A stretch of 64,000 nt of DNA from Moritella sp. Urea-trap-13. Its GTDB lineage: Bacteria > Pseudomonadota > Gammaproteobacteria > Enterobacterales > Moritellaceae. The DNA lies in NCBI RefSeq assembly GCF_002836355.1, contig NZ_PJCA01000037.1:62001-126000 (forward strand), given 5' to 3'. Each line of letters begins with the position of its first letter. Positions within the stretch are counted from its first letter, which is position 1. The notes under the pieces were generated by a model. It had not been told where the DNA came from, did no database searches, and worked only from the letters and a program-made list of their open reading frames with translations. Positions 1-10,076 of this stretch are shown piece after piece. Made by a program: the position numbers and the translations under genes.

Positions 1-1
1 G

Positions 2-790
2 GAACTGTTTGCTCTCGGCGCTATTATTTTTTATATAGCTGCTATTTATAATTGCATTACAGTCTTAACTGTAAAGCAAAAGACGAGTATACGTACTATT
101 TTCACCTTAGGCGCAGCCGCAACACTTTGCCATCTATTCTGGATGGGGTTTGATATTGTCACGACAGCTGGGATTAATCTGAGCATTGTTAATGTAGCGG
201 CGCTTATCAGCTTGCTGATTTCGATCATCATGACACTGTCGATCAATAAATTTAAAATATTACCTTTATTACCTATTGTCTATGGCTTTTCGATCATTGT
301 CATTGCGATAAGCTACCTACTCCCGACGATTTACATTTCCAACTTAAGTGATAATACCCCACTTGTGGTGCATATTGTGGTGATCTTATTTGCTTATGCT
401 GCTTTCATTGTGGCTAGCTTACTGGCGCTGCAAATGGCTTATTTAGATTATCAACTCAAACACAAGCGTCCAATCGCAATGCACCCTGCACTGCCATCAC
501 TAATGACCATAGAAAAACAGTTAATTAGATTATTAAGTATAGGCTTAGCATTATTATCGGTAGCGATACTGACCAGCTTTATATTCTTTGAAGATGCATT
601 TACCCATACACAAGCACATAAAACCATATTATCAATCTTAGCTTGGCTGTTCTATTCAGTATTACTCTGGGGACACTTTAAGCAAGGATGGCGTAGCAAT
701 AAAATTGCATTTGGTACCTTGTTCGGCTCTATACTATTATCATTAGCTTATTTCGGATCTCGTTTTGTAAAAGAGGTTCTGCTGAATTGA
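2..790 (+). CDS. ypjD: YpjD/CcsA-like cytochrome c assembly-type membrane protein, 5' truncated by window edge
   Basis: The frame is open from base 2 with no stop, so the start lies just outside the window; an ATG at 143 is internal. About 262 residues are visible, close to the roughly 263 of E. coli YpjD. The protein is almost entirely hydrophobic with about eight membrane segments. It carries the YpjD-like stretches LLPIVYGF, LALQMAYLDYQLK, a central MTIEKQL segment, LLWGHFKQGWR and a C-terminal LAYFGSR. YpjD belongs to the CcsA/CcmC-like heme-handling integral membrane family, but its exact substrate is not established. corB follows 71 bp downstream on the same strand, the E. coli ypjD-yfjD order. 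I am sure of the family and unsure of the biochemical role. Confidence 0.9.
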   Translation, partial: ELFALGAIIFYIAAIYNCITVLTVKQKTSIRTIFTLGAAATLCHLFWMGFDIVTTAGINLSIVNVAALISLLISIIMTLSINKFKILPLLPIVYGFSIIVIAISYLLPTIYISNLSDNTPLVVHIVVILFAYAAFIVASLLALQMAYLDYQLKHKRPIAMHPALPSLMTIEKQLIRLLSIGLALLSVAILTSFIFFEDAFTHTQAHKTILSILAWLFYSVLLWGHFKQGWRSNKIAFGTLFGSILLSLAYFGSRFVKEVLLN

Positions 791-861
791 TAACTCACCC
801 TATTAAATAACTGTCATACATTCATTACTCTACATACACTCGCGTAATCAAAGGATAACAC

Positions 862-2154
862 TTGGACGACATATCAACGGGGACCTTGTTTGGTCTCCTG
901 ACAATCTTAATTATCATATCTGCTTATTTCTCTAGCTCAGAAACCGGCATGATGTCTCTCAATCGTTACAGGCTTAAGCACCTGGTTAAAAATAACCATA
1001 CGGGTGCGAAACGTGTAGAAAAACTCCTCAACAGACCTGATCGCTTGATTGGTCTTATTCTAATTGGTAACAACCTGGTCAACATCTTGGCCTCATCTAT
1101 AGCAACGATCATCGGCATGCGTTTATTTGCCGAAAATGAAGCCCTAGGTTTAGCTGTTTCTACCGGTCTATTAACGATTGTTATCCTGATTTTTGCTGAA
1201 GTTACACCGAAGACACTCGCAGCACTGCATCCTGAAAAAGTCGCATTCCCAAGTTCATTTATCTTACGTCCGTTATTAACACTATTTTACCCGCTGGTAT
1301 GGCTGGTGAATATCATTTCTAATGGTCTGCTACGTCTTTTTCGTGTCAATGTGGATCATGATGATAATGGCGCTTTAAGCTCCGAAGAGCTGCGTACAGT
1401 AGTACATGAAGCCGGTGCGATGATCCCACAACGCCACCAAGACATGCTTATCAGTATTCTGGATCTTGAAAAAGTAACCGTTGATGACATCATGGTGCCA
1501 CGTAACGAAATCATTGCCATTGATATTAACGATGATTGGGAAATCCTGTTACGTCAATTGCGTAATATTTCCCACACCAAAGTATTGCTATACCGTGACA
1601 CCATCGATGATGCGGTTGGTTTTGTCCATACTCGTGACGCATTACGCCTACTATTAAAAGAACAATTTGATAAAACCACGCTATTACGGGCAGTAAAAGA
1701 GCTGTATTTCATTCCGGAATCAACACCACTTAATGTGCAGCTGTTAAAATTCCAGCGTAAAAAAGAACGTATAGGCTTAATCGTCGACGAGTATGGCGAT
1801 ATTCAAGGCCTAGTAACGCTAGAAGACATCTTAGAAGAGATTGTCGGTGACTTCACTACCACAATGGCTCCTTCTGCAAGCGAAGAGATTGAGGCGCAGC
1901 CTGACGGCAGCTATATTATTGATGGTACAGCCAACGTACGTGACATTAATAAAGAAATGAACTGGCACTTCCCTACCGACGGTCCAAAAACCTTAAACGG
2001 GTTGATTTTAGAATACCTGGAAGAGATCCCAGTATCGAATATCAGCCTCAAGATTGCAGGCCATCCATTGGAAGTCTTAGCAATCGAAAATAATGTTATC
2101 CAGCGTGTTCGAGTGCAATCAGCCGAAAAAAGTAAATCTAACACCGCGCCTTAA
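862..2154 (+). CDS. corB: CorB-type DUF21/CBS/CorC_HlyC membrane transporter protein
   Basis: This 430-residue protein matches the length of E. coli YfjD/CorB (428). An N-terminal DUF21 domain (about residues 1-190) has several membrane helices and the family motif SETGMM. Tandem CBS domains follow (about 200-330, VDDIMVPRNE and YGDIQGLVTLEDILEEIVGD), then a C-terminal CorC_HlyC domain. The family is linked to Mg/Co efflux or to modulation of CorA-type transport; that role comes from the family, not from this sequence. The start is a TTG with AAGGA six bases upstream. No better ATG exists near the conserved N-terminus ISTGTLFGLL. A bidirectional hairpin follows the stop. Confidence 0.95.
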   Translation: MDDISTGTLFGLLTILIIISAYFSSSETGMMSLNRYRLKHLVKNNHTGAKRVEKLLNRPDRLIGLILIGNNLVNILASSIATIIGMRLFAENEALGLAVSTGLLTIVILIFAEVTPKTLAALHPEKVAFPSSFILRPLLTLFYPLVWLVNIISNGLLRLFRVNVDHDDNGALSSEELRTVVHEAGAMIPQRHQDMLISILDLEKVTVDDIMVPRNEIIAIDINDDWEILLRQLRNISHTKVLLYRDTIDDAVGFVHTRDALRLLLKEQFDKTTLLRAVKELYFIPESTPLNVQLLKFQRKKERIGLIVDEYGDIQGLVTLEDILEEIVGDFTTTMAPSASEEIEAQPDGSYIIDGTANVRDINKEMNWHFPTDGPKTLNGLILEYLEEIPVSNISLKIAGHPLEVLAIENNVIQRVRVQSAEKSKSNTAP

Positions 2155-2192
2155 CAGGCGTTATTACCACGATTAGCTAAATCGTAGATAAT

Positions 2193-2220
2193 AAAAAAGC
2201 ACCTAATTAGGTGCTTTTTT
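2193..2220. terminator. Bidirectional rho-independent terminator between corB and hupA
   Basis: A perfect inverted repeat has GCACCTAATTAGGTGC at its core, flanked by six A on the left and six T on the right. It can therefore end both corB (+) and hupA (-), which converge here. Confidence 0.9.
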
Positions 2221-2252
2221 TTATTAACGTTTAAATGAATAAAAGTTAATAT

Positions 2253-2537
2253 TTATTTGTTTGCGTTTTTAACTGCGTCTTTCAGTGCTTTACCAGCAAC
2301 GAATGCAGGAATTGTAGCAGCAGAAATTTGAATTTCTTCACCCGTTTGTGGGTTACGGCCAGTACGTGCAGAACGTTCGCTTACTTTAAAAGTACCGAAA
2401 CCAATTAGCTGTACAGCTTCTTTTTCTTTAAGGCTATCAGTGATCGCACTTAGGATCTCTTCTAGTGCTGCTTTAGCTTGTACTTTAGTTAGATCTGCTT
2501 TCGCTGCAACTGCATCGATTAATTGAGTTTTGTTCAT
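2253..2537 (-). CDS. hupA: DNA-binding protein HU-alpha
   Basis: HU is a small nucleoid-associated protein that bends DNA as a dimer. The translation from the ATG at 2537 is 94 residues, starts [11 protein letters not shown], and contains the HU signature [18 protein letters not shown] and the C-terminal [12 protein letters not shown]. coli HupA has 90 residues; the extra tail here is NANK. The start is fixed by an AAAGGAC Shine-Dalgarno just upstream and by homology, so the longer open frame reaching 2657 is not used. yjaG lies upstream on the same strand, the E. coli yjaG-hupA arrangement, which favours hupA over hupB. The 255-bp leader probably holds its own promoter. Confidence 0.97.
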   Translation of the reverse strand: MNKTQLIDAVAAKADLTKVQAKAALEEILSAITDSLKEKEAVQLIGFGTFKVSERSARTGRNPQTGEEIQISAATIPAFVAGKALKDAVKNANK

Positions 2538-2792
2538 AAGAATGTCCTTTCCACTATTCAATAACGTTAAACTGTTAAACACTCTATGCAAAAAGAGCGT
2601 TGACCGCAAAGGATTTATCGCCTTATTTCGGTCAATTGCTGAGAGAATAATCAACAAATGAGGTGACGCTCACACTAATCCCACTCTATGTACAAAAAAA
2701 CATCATAAAAAAGCCATTATAATTATAGTGACAATTTGCCACGGCAGCCCTGAATACCAGTGCTGGCGGCTGTTTAATGATATTTCAATCAA

Positions 2793-3377
2793 TTAATCTA
2801 AGGTAATACCAATATTAGAAATACCATCATTTTTGGCAAATTGACGTACTGCTTTGATGCTATCAGGTGATTTCTGTACGGTTAATAGATCTAAAATTGC
2901 TTGTTGAAATTGGAACTCTTCTTTCATCAGTTCATCAGCAAACATGTCGTCTTCATCAAGTTCTTCGCCTGCTAACGCTTCCAAATAACTCGCGACAGTA
3001 CCAATAGACACGCGTGAAGCATTAATCGCTTCGTTCACATCTGGATCTGGTCCGACTAAACTATTAAATGCACTGTTCAATATCACGCAGGCATCAAGCG
3101 CCGGATAAACACCATAAACATCAAATTTATCTACATTTGGAATGATTGGTTCGAATCGGTCTAATTGAATAGCAAAATTAATTTTACTACTTTTAACCGT
3201 TAATGATTCCCAAAACAAATCTAATGATGAACGGAATTGCTGTGCATCGCCAGTTTCACAGGCTTCAGAAAATAGTTTGTAGTTTGGAAAGCTACGTTCA
3301 GCAAGTGCCGTAATAAAGCTCACTTTCTGCCAAGGTAATAATTTCAATAATTGCTGTTCATAGTTTGCTTCTAGCAC
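2793..3377 (-). CDS. yjaG: YjaG family (DUF416) protein
   Basis: The product has 194 residues and resembles E. coli YjaG throughout. Visible family landmarks include LPWQKVSFI near the N-terminus, FPNYKLF, LDLFWESLTVK, FDVYGVYPALDACV and the C-terminal GISNIGI. It is acidic and soluble, with no signal peptide or membrane segment. The start is a GTG with a GAGGT Shine-Dalgarno seven bases upstream. Its function is unknown across the family; its constant neighbour hupA, immediately downstream, is the only contextual clue. A nucleoid-related role is speculation. Confidence 0.9.
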   Translation of the reverse strand: MLEANYEQQLLKLLPWQKVSFITALAERSFPNYKLFSEACETGDAQQFRSSLDLFWESLTVKSSKINFAIQLDRFEPIIPNVDKFDVYGVYPALDACVILNSAFNSLVGPDPDVNEAINASRVSIGTVASYLEALAGEELDEDDMFADELMKEEFQFQQAILDLLTVQKSPDSIKAVRQFAKNDGISNIGITLD

Positions 3378-3901
3378 AGAAATAACCTCTTAATTTATTG
3401 TTTTCATTCTTTCAATAATAGTTAAACATTCTCAATTTAATGCGACATTTACTTAAAGCGATTAACTTAAGCTATTTATTTACAGGTCGCAGTGAGAATG
3501 CCTACTCGAGTTCGATTATCATCTATATCGACAAAAGGACAAGAAAGTATGAAATCATTACCTCATACTTTGCTACTTCAACTCGGTCCAATACATGCCT
3601 GGATACAATGTTCGGATTAAAAATTTTAGTATCTCACGATGAGTTCAGCTATTTATACTCGCTATATTAAAGAGATACAAGACTGACCAAACCAATCTGA
3701 CGAAATCGACGTTAATTCAAACGAAAAGATCAAGATCACAAATTCCATCCCATAAACTAGTACTTAACATCAAACTTAAGTTCACCTCATCCAATGCTAA
3801 TATTGGTTCATCAAGTAATAAACATCACTTATGTTTATTACCACAAGATAACGCTGTTGATTAACGGATTAATCGGCACATGATAAAAATCAGGGATTGA
3901 T
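3378..3901. other. 524-bp AT-rich intergenic region between divergent yjaG and the TraF-like gene
   Basis: The spacer separates two divergent genes and must hold both promoters. I see no tRNA, long repeat or strong hairpin. A 23-codon frame at 3549-3620 (plus strand) has an AAAGGAC-type ribosome site and starts MKSLPHTLL. A 76-codon frame at 3440-3670 overlaps it in another phase. Neither looks like a known protein, so I do not call either as a gene. Confidence 0.5.
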
Positions 3902-5206
3902 ATGAAACGTATAGTGATTATTTCAGCACTCGCATGTGCAATTGCACCAACCACTTTTGCTGCACAGTTGTATTTTGATGCACGTAACGATGCAATGGGC
4001 GGTACCGGTGTTGCATCTTCCGATTTTGTCACTGCAGCGTTTGTCAACCCTGCATTATTAGGCCAAGGAAAAACGGACTACATTGGTGTGATCTTACCTG
4101 CTGTTCCATATAGTGATGGTGGTCATGCACGTTATGCGCCGACCTCTTTTGGTATCCAAACTGACACATCTAGTGCATTTTTAGGGGCGTTAGACAATGT
4201 CAAAACAGCGCAAGACGCCTATGACAATAATACTAACGCATCTACTGCAGTAGCTTATGCGAATGCACTGGGTGAATTTGATGGCCAGCGCATGGGCGTC
4301 AATGCAGGCACCAGCTTTGCTATCGCATTACCAAGTAAGGCTTTATCAGTGGCCTTCTTCGGTAACTCTTACATGACAAGCATCGCAACAGCGAAAGTCA
4401 GTCAAAATGATATTGATTTAGCCAATAGCCAAAATTTGGATGATCTTGATAGTAAAGTTAACTTGGCAGGCGTATCCATCTCTGACCTTGGCCTCGCGCT
4501 ATCCATGAATTGGGATGCCGATATCGCCACAGTTTCTATTGGCGTATCACCAAAATATCAACGCATCGATACTTACAGTTATGATATTTCAATCAATGAC
4601 GATGGTCTTTCTGAGTTTGAAGATGGCTTCCTCGATGGGTTAGATAAACAAAGTCATTTCAACCTTGATGCAGGTGTGGCAATTGATTTTTATGATACTT
4701 TCCGAGTTGCAGTAAGCGGTCGCAACATGCTGAAAAAGGATCTAGAAGTCGAAACAACAGCGTATAAAGGCATTAATCAAGCCGACGAGAAAATGGTATT
4801 TACTCTCGCACCATTAGTCACAGCAGGTTTTGCACTGCATCATAATTACGCAACACTGACTGCAGAAATGGATTTAAACGATGCCATTGGTTTTGAAAGT
4901 AACAGCGAGTCTCGTTATGCTCGCGCTGGTATTGAAGCAAACCTATTTGATTTATTACAATTACGCGCTGGTGTTCGTCATGATTTAAATGATATCCGCA
5001 AAGATTTATACACCTTAGGTTTTGGTATTTCACCAATGAACTTAGTTCACATAGATCTTGCTGCAACAGTCAGTAAAAACGGTGCTTACAGTGTCTATCA
5101 AAACGGTGAATTAAACGATGGCGGTCTTAACTCAGCAAGCACCACTGGAGACGATGCTGCCTATGGTATCGACGGGTTTGTATTACAAGTATCGGCTAAG
5201 TTTTAG
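3902..5206 (+). CDS. TraF-like (TraF_2 family) predicted outer-membrane beta-barrel protein
   Basis: The product has 434 residues with a signal peptide ending around TTFAA (residues 17-21). The mature N-terminus carries DARNDAMGGTGVAS and AAFVNPALL, typical of the chromosomal proteins annotated as conjugal transfer protein TraF (TraF_2). The rest alternates short amphipathic beta strands with polar loops and ends in phenylalanine, as outer-membrane barrels do; the FadL/OmpP1 group has a similar N-terminal plug motif. No other conjugation gene is nearby, so the TraF label is probably a family name and not a function. Expression as a single gene is likely, with a hairpin shortly after the stop. 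Confidence 0.75.
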   Translation: MKRIVIISALACAIAPTTFAAQLYFDARNDAMGGTGVASSDFVTAAFVNPALLGQGKTDYIGVILPAVPYSDGGHARYAPTSFGIQTDTSSAFLGALDNVKTAQDAYDNNTNASTAVAYANALGEFDGQRMGVNAGTSFAIALPSKALSVAFFGNSYMTSIATAKVSQNDIDLANSQNLDDLDSKVNLAGVSISDLGLALSMNWDADIATVSIGVSPKYQRIDTYSYDISINDDGLSEFEDGFLDGLDKQSHFNLDAGVAIDFYDTFRVAVSGRNMLKKDLEVETTAYKGINQADEKMVFTLAPLVTAGFALHHNYATLTAEMDLNDAIGFESNSESRYARAGIEANLFDLLQLRAGVRHDLNDIRKDLYTLGFGISPMNLVHIDLAATVSKNGAYSVYQNGELNDGGLNSASTTGDDAAYGIDGFVLQVSAKF

Positions 5207-5237
5207 TTTCGTATTTACTTATACCGAGTGATTTAAG

Positions 5238-5273
5238 CACTCAAGAGGTCCCCTAGAAGCTGCCTCTTGAGTG
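5238..5273 (+). terminator. Inverted repeat, probable terminator of the TraF-like gene
   Basis: A perfect 11-bp stem, CACTCAAGAGG with CCTCTTGAGTG, encloses a 14-nt loop 32 bp after the stop codon. Only a short TTCT follows, so termination may be weak. Confidence 0.55.
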
Positions 5274-5390
5274 TTCTCATGGCAATAAACATATAATGAG
5301 TTTTCACCTTCACAGCTTAATTACTATTGAAACTGATTTTTTCAGCATTAAGTCGTAAAATACCTACAACATTTCCTTTGATAGACGCTC

Positions 5391-6002
5391 ATGAACACCT
5401 ACAAACTCCACCGCTACCTTGGTTATGCCTTAATATTACCAGTGACTCTCTGGGCGCTTACTGGTGCATTCTTTTTGATCAAACCCGGTTACAAAAATGC
5501 TTACGAGCAATTACAAGTAATCAGCTATCCACTCTCTTCAACATTACCGCTGACGCCTCAGCCTGAGTGGCAAGCAATTGCAATAAACCGCAGCATTTTA
5601 GGCAGCCATTATCGCGTCAAAATAGATCAAAAATGGCAGCATATTAACCCTTTAGATAACCAAACTCAGCCTGAACCAGATAACAAACGCATCATCAACT
5701 TATTACAAGATGCGGTAAAGCATAACCCTGACCGTTATGGCTCAGTATTAAATTATCAAGACGGGATCGCGTTTACCGATACCAAGGTAAAGCTGATGTT
5801 TGACTGGTCTCGGTTAAGCCTACGTCAACAAGGTGCAGACAGTCGATTCTTCAACACCATGTATGATATTCACTATCTACGCTGGACGGGCAACAAGGTA
5901 TTTGATCAGTGGTTTGGCTATATCGGTTTGGGATTATTGGTACTAATGGCATTAACGGGTGTGGTCATGGTCAGAAAGTCGATGCAGAAAGTCGGTGAAT
6001 AA
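5391..6002 (+). CDS. PepSY-domain membrane protein
   Basis: The product has 203 residues. An N-terminal LHRYLGYALILPVTLWALTG forms the first membrane helix, typical of PepSY-associated TM proteins. A periplasmic segment of about 140 residues follows, then DIHYLRW and a second helix near residues 172-192 (YIGLGLLVLMALTGVVMV). The family includes iron-uptake-linked reductases and small regulators of unknown activity; no heme or flavin motif is obvious here. The start codon lacks a strong Shine-Dalgarno but is supported by the conserved HRYLG motif. It converges with recA across a bidirectional terminator. No partner gene adjoins it. Confidence 0.8.
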   Translation: MNTYKLHRYLGYALILPVTLWALTGAFFLIKPGYKNAYEQLQVISYPLSSTLPLTPQPEWQAIAINRSILGSHYRVKIDQKWQHINPLDNQTQPEPDNKRIINLLQDAVKHNPDRYGSVLNYQDGIAFTDTKVKLMFDWSRLSLRQQGADSRFFNTMYDIHYLRWTGNKVFDQWFGYIGLGLLVLMALTGVVMVRKSMQKVGE

Positions 6003-6094
6003 AATCAATGCAAAAGCCCCTAAGCAATAGCCCAAACGGTAACCTAAGCTATGACCTAAATAGTAAATAGACCTAAACCTAAACAAGAAATAGC

Positions 6095-6126
6095 AAAAAG
6101 GCTAGTATTCGCATACTAGCCTTTTT
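6095..6126. terminator. Bidirectional terminator between the PepSY gene and recA
   Basis: AAAAAGGCTAGTA and its complement TACTAGCCTTTTT form a 13-bp stem around a 6-nt loop, with A and T runs on either side. Confidence 0.9.
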
Positions 6127-6220
6127 CATGAATCATATTTTTGTCATTCACACTCGCCGATTAAAACTAACCATTAACGTCAACGATTACTGTTATAGCG
6201 CGGTGTAAATTGACACAAAA

Positions 6221-7264
6221 TTAAAATTCGTTTTCAGTTTCAGGTGTATTAACAGCTGCTACTACTTCTTCGTCTTTTTTACCCAATAGATTAGCGCGGA
6301 TCAAACCATCAATCTCACTAGCAATCGCAGGGTTGTCGATAAGGAATTGCGTTGATTTCGCTTTACCTTGACCGATTTTCTCACCCTTGTATGAATACCA
6401 AGCGCCAGCTTTTTCAATTAGCTTCTCTTTAACACCTAGGTCAATTAATTCACCGTTACGGTTAAAACCTTTACCATATAGGATTTGGAATTCAGCTTGT
6501 CTAAATGGTGCAGCAATTTTGTTTTTCACAACTTTAACACGTGTTTCATTACCCGTGATCTCGTCGCCATCTTTCACTGAACCAATACGACGAATATCTA
6601 AACGTACTGACGCGTAGAATTTAAGTGCATTACCACCTGTCGTTGTTTCAGGTGAACCAAACATTACACCAATTTTCATACGAATTTGGTTAATGAAGAT
6701 ACACATAGTGTTCGTCGTTTTTAAGTTACCCGTTAGCTTACGCATTGCTTGCGATAACATACGAGCTTGCAGACCCATGTGGCTATCGCCCATGTCGCCT
6801 TCAATTTCAGCTTTTGGTGTTAGTGCCGCTACAGAATCGATTACGATAATATCAACAGCACCAGAGCGTGCTAGCATGTCACAAATTTCTAATGCTTGCT
6901 CACCGGTATCTGGTTGCGAGACTAATAGTTCATTAATATTACAACCCAGTTTACCTGCATAAATTGGATCAAGCGCATGCTCAGCATCGATAAAGGCACA
7001 GATTTTACCTTCACGTTGGGCAGATGCGATAACTTCTAATGTTAAGGTTGTTTTACCACTTGATTCAGGACCGTAAATTTCAACAATACGCCCCATAGGT
7101 AAACCACCAGCACCCAATGCGATATCAAGAGAAAGTGAACCAGTAGAAACTGTTTCTACGTCCATGGTACGGTTATCACCTAGCTTCATAATAGAACCTT
7201 TACCAAATTGCTTTTCAATTTGTCCAAGTGCAGCAGCTAAGGCTTTTTCTTTATTCGCGTCCAT
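6221..7264 (-). CDS. recA: Recombinase RecA
   Basis: RecA forms filaments on single-stranded DNA, drives strand exchange and triggers LexA self-cleavage. The 347-residue product starts [13 protein letters not shown]. It contains the Walker A motif GPESSGKT (residues 65-72), the Walker B region [12 protein letters not shown], and loop regions [17 protein letters not shown] and [12 protein letters not shown]. The C-terminal tail is acidic ([15 protein letters not shown]). The start at 7264 follows an AGGGGA ribosome site; an in-frame extension to 7336 would run through the promoter and is rejected. A classic LexA operator overlaps the promoter. mutS is divergent. recX, commonly downstream, is absent: a convergent PepSY gene occupies that place. 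Confidence 0.99.
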   Translation of the reverse strand: MDANKEKALAAALGQIEKQFGKGSIMKLGDNRTMDVETVSTGSLSLDIALGAGGLPMGRIVEIYGPESSGKTTLTLEVIASAQREGKICAFIDAEHALDPIYAGKLGCNINELLVSQPDTGEQALEICDMLARSGAVDIIVIDSVAALTPKAEIEGDMGDSHMGLQARMLSQAMRKLTGNLKTTNTMCIFINQIRMKIGVMFGSPETTTGGNALKFYASVRLDIRRIGSVKDGDEITGNETRVKVVKNKIAAPFRQAEFQILYGKGFNRNGELIDLGVKEKLIEKAGAWYSYKGEKIGQGKAKSTQFLIDNPAIASEIDGLIRANLLGKKDEEVVAAVNTPETENEF

Positions 7265-7308
7265 TTTATTCCCCTGAGGCATAATCGAGTATTTAATTTT
7301 ATAGCCTA

Positions 7309-7336
7309 AGTATACTGTTCGTTCATACAGTATCAA
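7309..7336 (-). promoter_or_regulatory. recA promoter with overlapping LexA (SOS) box
   Basis: Reading the minus strand, TTGATA (-35, 7331-7336) and TATACT (-10, 7309-7314) are separated by 16 bases. Within and across them lies TACTGTTCGTTCATACAGTA (7313-7332 on the plus strand), which fits the LexA consensus CTGT-N8-ACAG exactly. The arrangement is nearly the same as at E. coli recA. It predicts tight LexA repression and DNA-damage induction. Confidence 0.95.
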
Positions 7337-7460
7337 GCAATAAAATAATATTTTTTAAAAAATAATTCATAGCGCATATTTATCTACAAAAAAATACAGT
7401 CGCCACCATGCTTTAGCATTGTTATTATAGCGGCAATTATTTTTTCAGAACCGAGCCGCT

Positions 7461-10028
7461 ATGCAACCTGACTTTCTTGCACCTAAAGACTTACCTAATC
7501 ACACGCCTATGATGCAGCAATTTTTTAAGTTAAAAGCTGAACAACCCGATATCTTACTGTTTTATCGTATGGGTGACTTTTACGAGTTATTTTATGATGA
7601 TGCTAAAAAAGCGTCACAGCTTTTAGGAATATCTTTAACCAAGCGTGGTAAGTCAAATGGTAACCCTATTCCAATGGCGGGGATTCCTTATCATTCATTG
7701 GAAGGCTACCTAGCAAAGCTAGTACGTAGTGGCGAATCGGTGGCTATCTGTGAACAAATTGGCGATCCTGCGACCTCAAAAGGTCCAGTTGAACGTAAAG
7801 TAGTCCGTATTGTTACACCAGGGACAGTCAGTGACGAAGCTTTACTAACCGAGCGTAATGACAACCTACTCGCCGCCTTATTTCATGATGGTAGTACTTT
7901 TGGTTATGCCACTTTGGATATGGGAAGTGGTCGCTTTCTGATTAATCAATTCAACACTGAAGAAACCTTACTTGCCGAACTGCAACGTACCGACCCCGCA
8001 GAGTTATTGTATTGTGAATCGTTTGAATCGATGCAGCACATCAAACACCTTAAAGGCCTACGTCGTCGCCCAGAGTGGGAGTTTGATTTACAAACTGGCC
8101 GCACCGTTTTATGCCAACAGTTTGGTACTAAGGATCTGGTTGGTTTTGGTGTAGAAAACTCACCTGTCGCATTATGTGCAGCAGGCTGCTTAATGCAATA
8201 TGTCAAAGAAACCCAGCGTACTGCCCTACCACATATTCGTGCAATTAAGCTTGAACAAACCGAACAAATGGTGGTGATGGATGCAGCTACACGCCGTAAT
8301 TTAGAGCTGACCCAGAACTTGTCTGGCGGCACTGATAATACCCTAGCAGAAATACTCGATCATACTTCGACGCCGATGGGCAGCCGTCTATTAAAACGCT
8401 GGTTACATCAACCGGTTCGCGATAGTTTGGTATTAGACCAACGCCAATCAAGCATTCAATCGTTATTGGATGTGGGTGCACTAAACAGCATTCAACCGGT
8501 ACTGCGTACTATTGGTGATATCGAACGTATCATTGCGCGTTTATCACTGCGCTCTGCTCGTCCACGCGATTTGGTACGTTTACGTAATGCATTCCAACAA
8601 CTACCAGAACTGCAAACGTTACTTACAGAGCACAATGCCGATCACCTAAGTTCATTACAACAACTGGCTGGCGAATTCAGTGAACTGGAAACGTTATTAA
8701 GTTTTGCAGTTATCGACAATCCTCCGGTATTAATTCGTGATGGTGGCGTGATAGCCCCTGGTTATAATAAAGAACTCGATGAATGGCGCGAACTGAGTCG
8801 CGGTGCGACTGATTACTTACACGCTTTAGAAGAACGTGAAAAACAACAGACCGGTATTGCAACCTTAAAAGTCGGTTATAACCGCGTACACGGCTATTTC
8901 ATCGAAGTCAGTCGCCTGCAGTCAGACCAAGTGCCAGTACATTATATTCGCCGTCAAACGCTGAAAAATACTGAACGTTATATTATCCCTGAGCTGAAAG
9001 AACACGAAGATAAAGTGCTGAGCAGCCAAGGCAAATCACTGGCTCTAGAAAAACAGCTATACGAACAACTATTAGATAAGTTATTACCTTACATTCCAGC
9101 ATTACAAGACAGTGCAGCGGCATTATCTGAACTCGATGTACTGTGTAACTTTGCCGAGCGCGCAGAAACCTTAAACTATTGTCGTCCAACCATTAGCGTA
9201 AAACCCGGTATCGACATTACCAATGGTCGTCACCCTGTGGTTGAGCAAGTAATGACAGAACCCTTCATTGCTAATCCTGTGCAACTTAACCCTGAACGTC
9301 GTATGTTAATCATTACCGGTCCGAACATGGGTGGTAAATCGACATACATGCGTCAAACAGCGTTAATCACCTTGATGGCACACATAGGTAGTTTTGTACC
9401 TGCAGAGCAAGTAACAACATCGTTAATCGACCGTATCTTTACCCGTATTGGTGCATCCGATGATTTGGCATCCGGTCGTTCAACCTTCATGGTAGAAATG
9501 ACGGAAACCGCGAACATCTTGCATAATGCCACGGCTAACAGCTTAGTATTGATGGATGAAATTGGTCGCGGTACGAGTACCTATGATGGTTTATCACTTG
9601 CTTGGGCTTGTGCAGAATACCTCACGAATAAGATCCAAGCCTATACGTTATTCGCGACCCATTATTTTGAATTAACCACGTTAGCAGAGCAGCATCCAAG
9701 CCTAGTCAATGTGCATTTAGATGCGGTTGAACACGGTGACTCGATTGTGTTTATGCATGCCGTACAAGATGGGGCTGCAGATCGCAGTTATGGCTTACAA
9801 GTGGCGGCTCTCGCTGGCGTGCCAAAAACGGTTATCCACGCGGCTAAAATCAAGCTACATGAGCTAGAACTAAATGCACAACATCCCGTAGCGGCAGGCG
9901 AACGTCCACAAGTTGAAGCGCAGCCGGTTACTCATCCTGTCATTGATGACTTGAGTGCGTTAAACGTTGATAACTTAACACCGCGTGAAGCATTAGAGAT
10001 GCTATACCGTTTAAAAGAACAACTTTAA
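7461..10028 (+). CDS. mutS: DNA mismatch repair protein MutS
   Basis: MutS recognises mismatches and small loops and recruits MutL. The product has 855 residues (E. coli 853). The mismatch-reading motif DFYELF puts Phe40 and Glu42 in place of the E. coli Phe36/Glu38 pair. The ATPase domain has Walker [14 protein letters not shown] (about residue 616 onward), the signature [14 protein letters not shown] and Walker [17 protein letters not shown]. The C-terminal [14 protein letters not shown] matches the tetramerisation tail. It is divergent from recA, and rpoS lies downstream on the opposite strand beyond a lipoprotein gene. mutL is elsewhere in this window; mutH is not seen. Confidence 0.99.
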   Translation: MQPDFLAPKDLPNHTPMMQQFFKLKAEQPDILLFYRMGDFYELFYDDAKKASQLLGISLTKRGKSNGNPIPMAGIPYHSLEGYLAKLVRSGESVAICEQIGDPATSKGPVERKVVRIVTPGTVSDEALLTERNDNLLAALFHDGSTFGYATLDMGSGRFLINQFNTEETLLAELQRTDPAELLYCESFESMQHIKHLKGLRRRPEWEFDLQTGRTVLCQQFGTKDLVGFGVENSPVALCAAGCLMQYVKETQRTALPHIRAIKLEQTEQMVVMDAATRRNLELTQNLSGGTDNTLAEILDHTSTPMGSRLLKRWLHQPVRDSLVLDQRQSSIQSLLDVGALNSIQPVLRTIGDIERIIARLSLRSARPRDLVRLRNAFQQLPELQTLLTEHNADHLSSLQQLAGEFSELETLLSFAVIDNPPVLIRDGGVIAPGYNKELDEWRELSRGATDYLHALEEREKQQTGIATLKVGYNRVHGYFIEVSRLQSDQVPVHYIRRQTLKNTERYIIPELKEHEDKVLSSQGKSLALEKQLYEQLLDKLLPYIPALQDSAAALSELDVLCNFAERAETLNYCRPTISVKPGIDITNGRHPVVEQVMTEPFIANPVQLNPERRMLIITGPNMGGKSTYMRQTALITLMAHIGSFVPAEQVTTSLIDRIFTRIGASDDLASGRSTFMVEMTETANILHNATANSLVLMDEIGRGTSTYDGLSLAWACAEYLTNKIQAYTLFATHYFELTTLAEQHPSLVNVHLDAVEHGDSIVFMHAVQDGAADRSYGLQVAALAGVPKTVIHAAKIKLHELELNAQHPVAAGERPQVEAQPVTHPVIDDLSALNVDNLTPREALEMLYRLKEQL

Positions 10029-10076
10029 GTAGGGGTTTTAAATCTAACTATTTATATTCAATGTAATTACTTATAT

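Noticed and set aside
2538-2657. Longer hupA start
   Set aside because: The extra 40 residues are unlike HU; AAAGGAC directly precedes the standard MNKTQ start.
3440-3670. 76-codon open frame upstream of the TraF-like gene
   Set aside because: Poor ribosome site, no recognisable protein pattern, and overlap with another short frame; chance in AT-rich DNA is likely.
3902-5206. TraF-like gene as a sign of a conjugative element
   Set aside because: No relaxase, pilus, integrase or other transfer gene nearby; flanks are core genes.
5327-5566. 79-codon frame overlapping the PepSY gene start
   Set aside because: It is an out-of-phase shadow of the PepSY gene, whose conserved HRYLG motif is in the other frame.
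7265-7336. Longer recA start
   Set aside because: The extension would translate the -10/-35 and LexA box; the AGGGGA site supports 7264.
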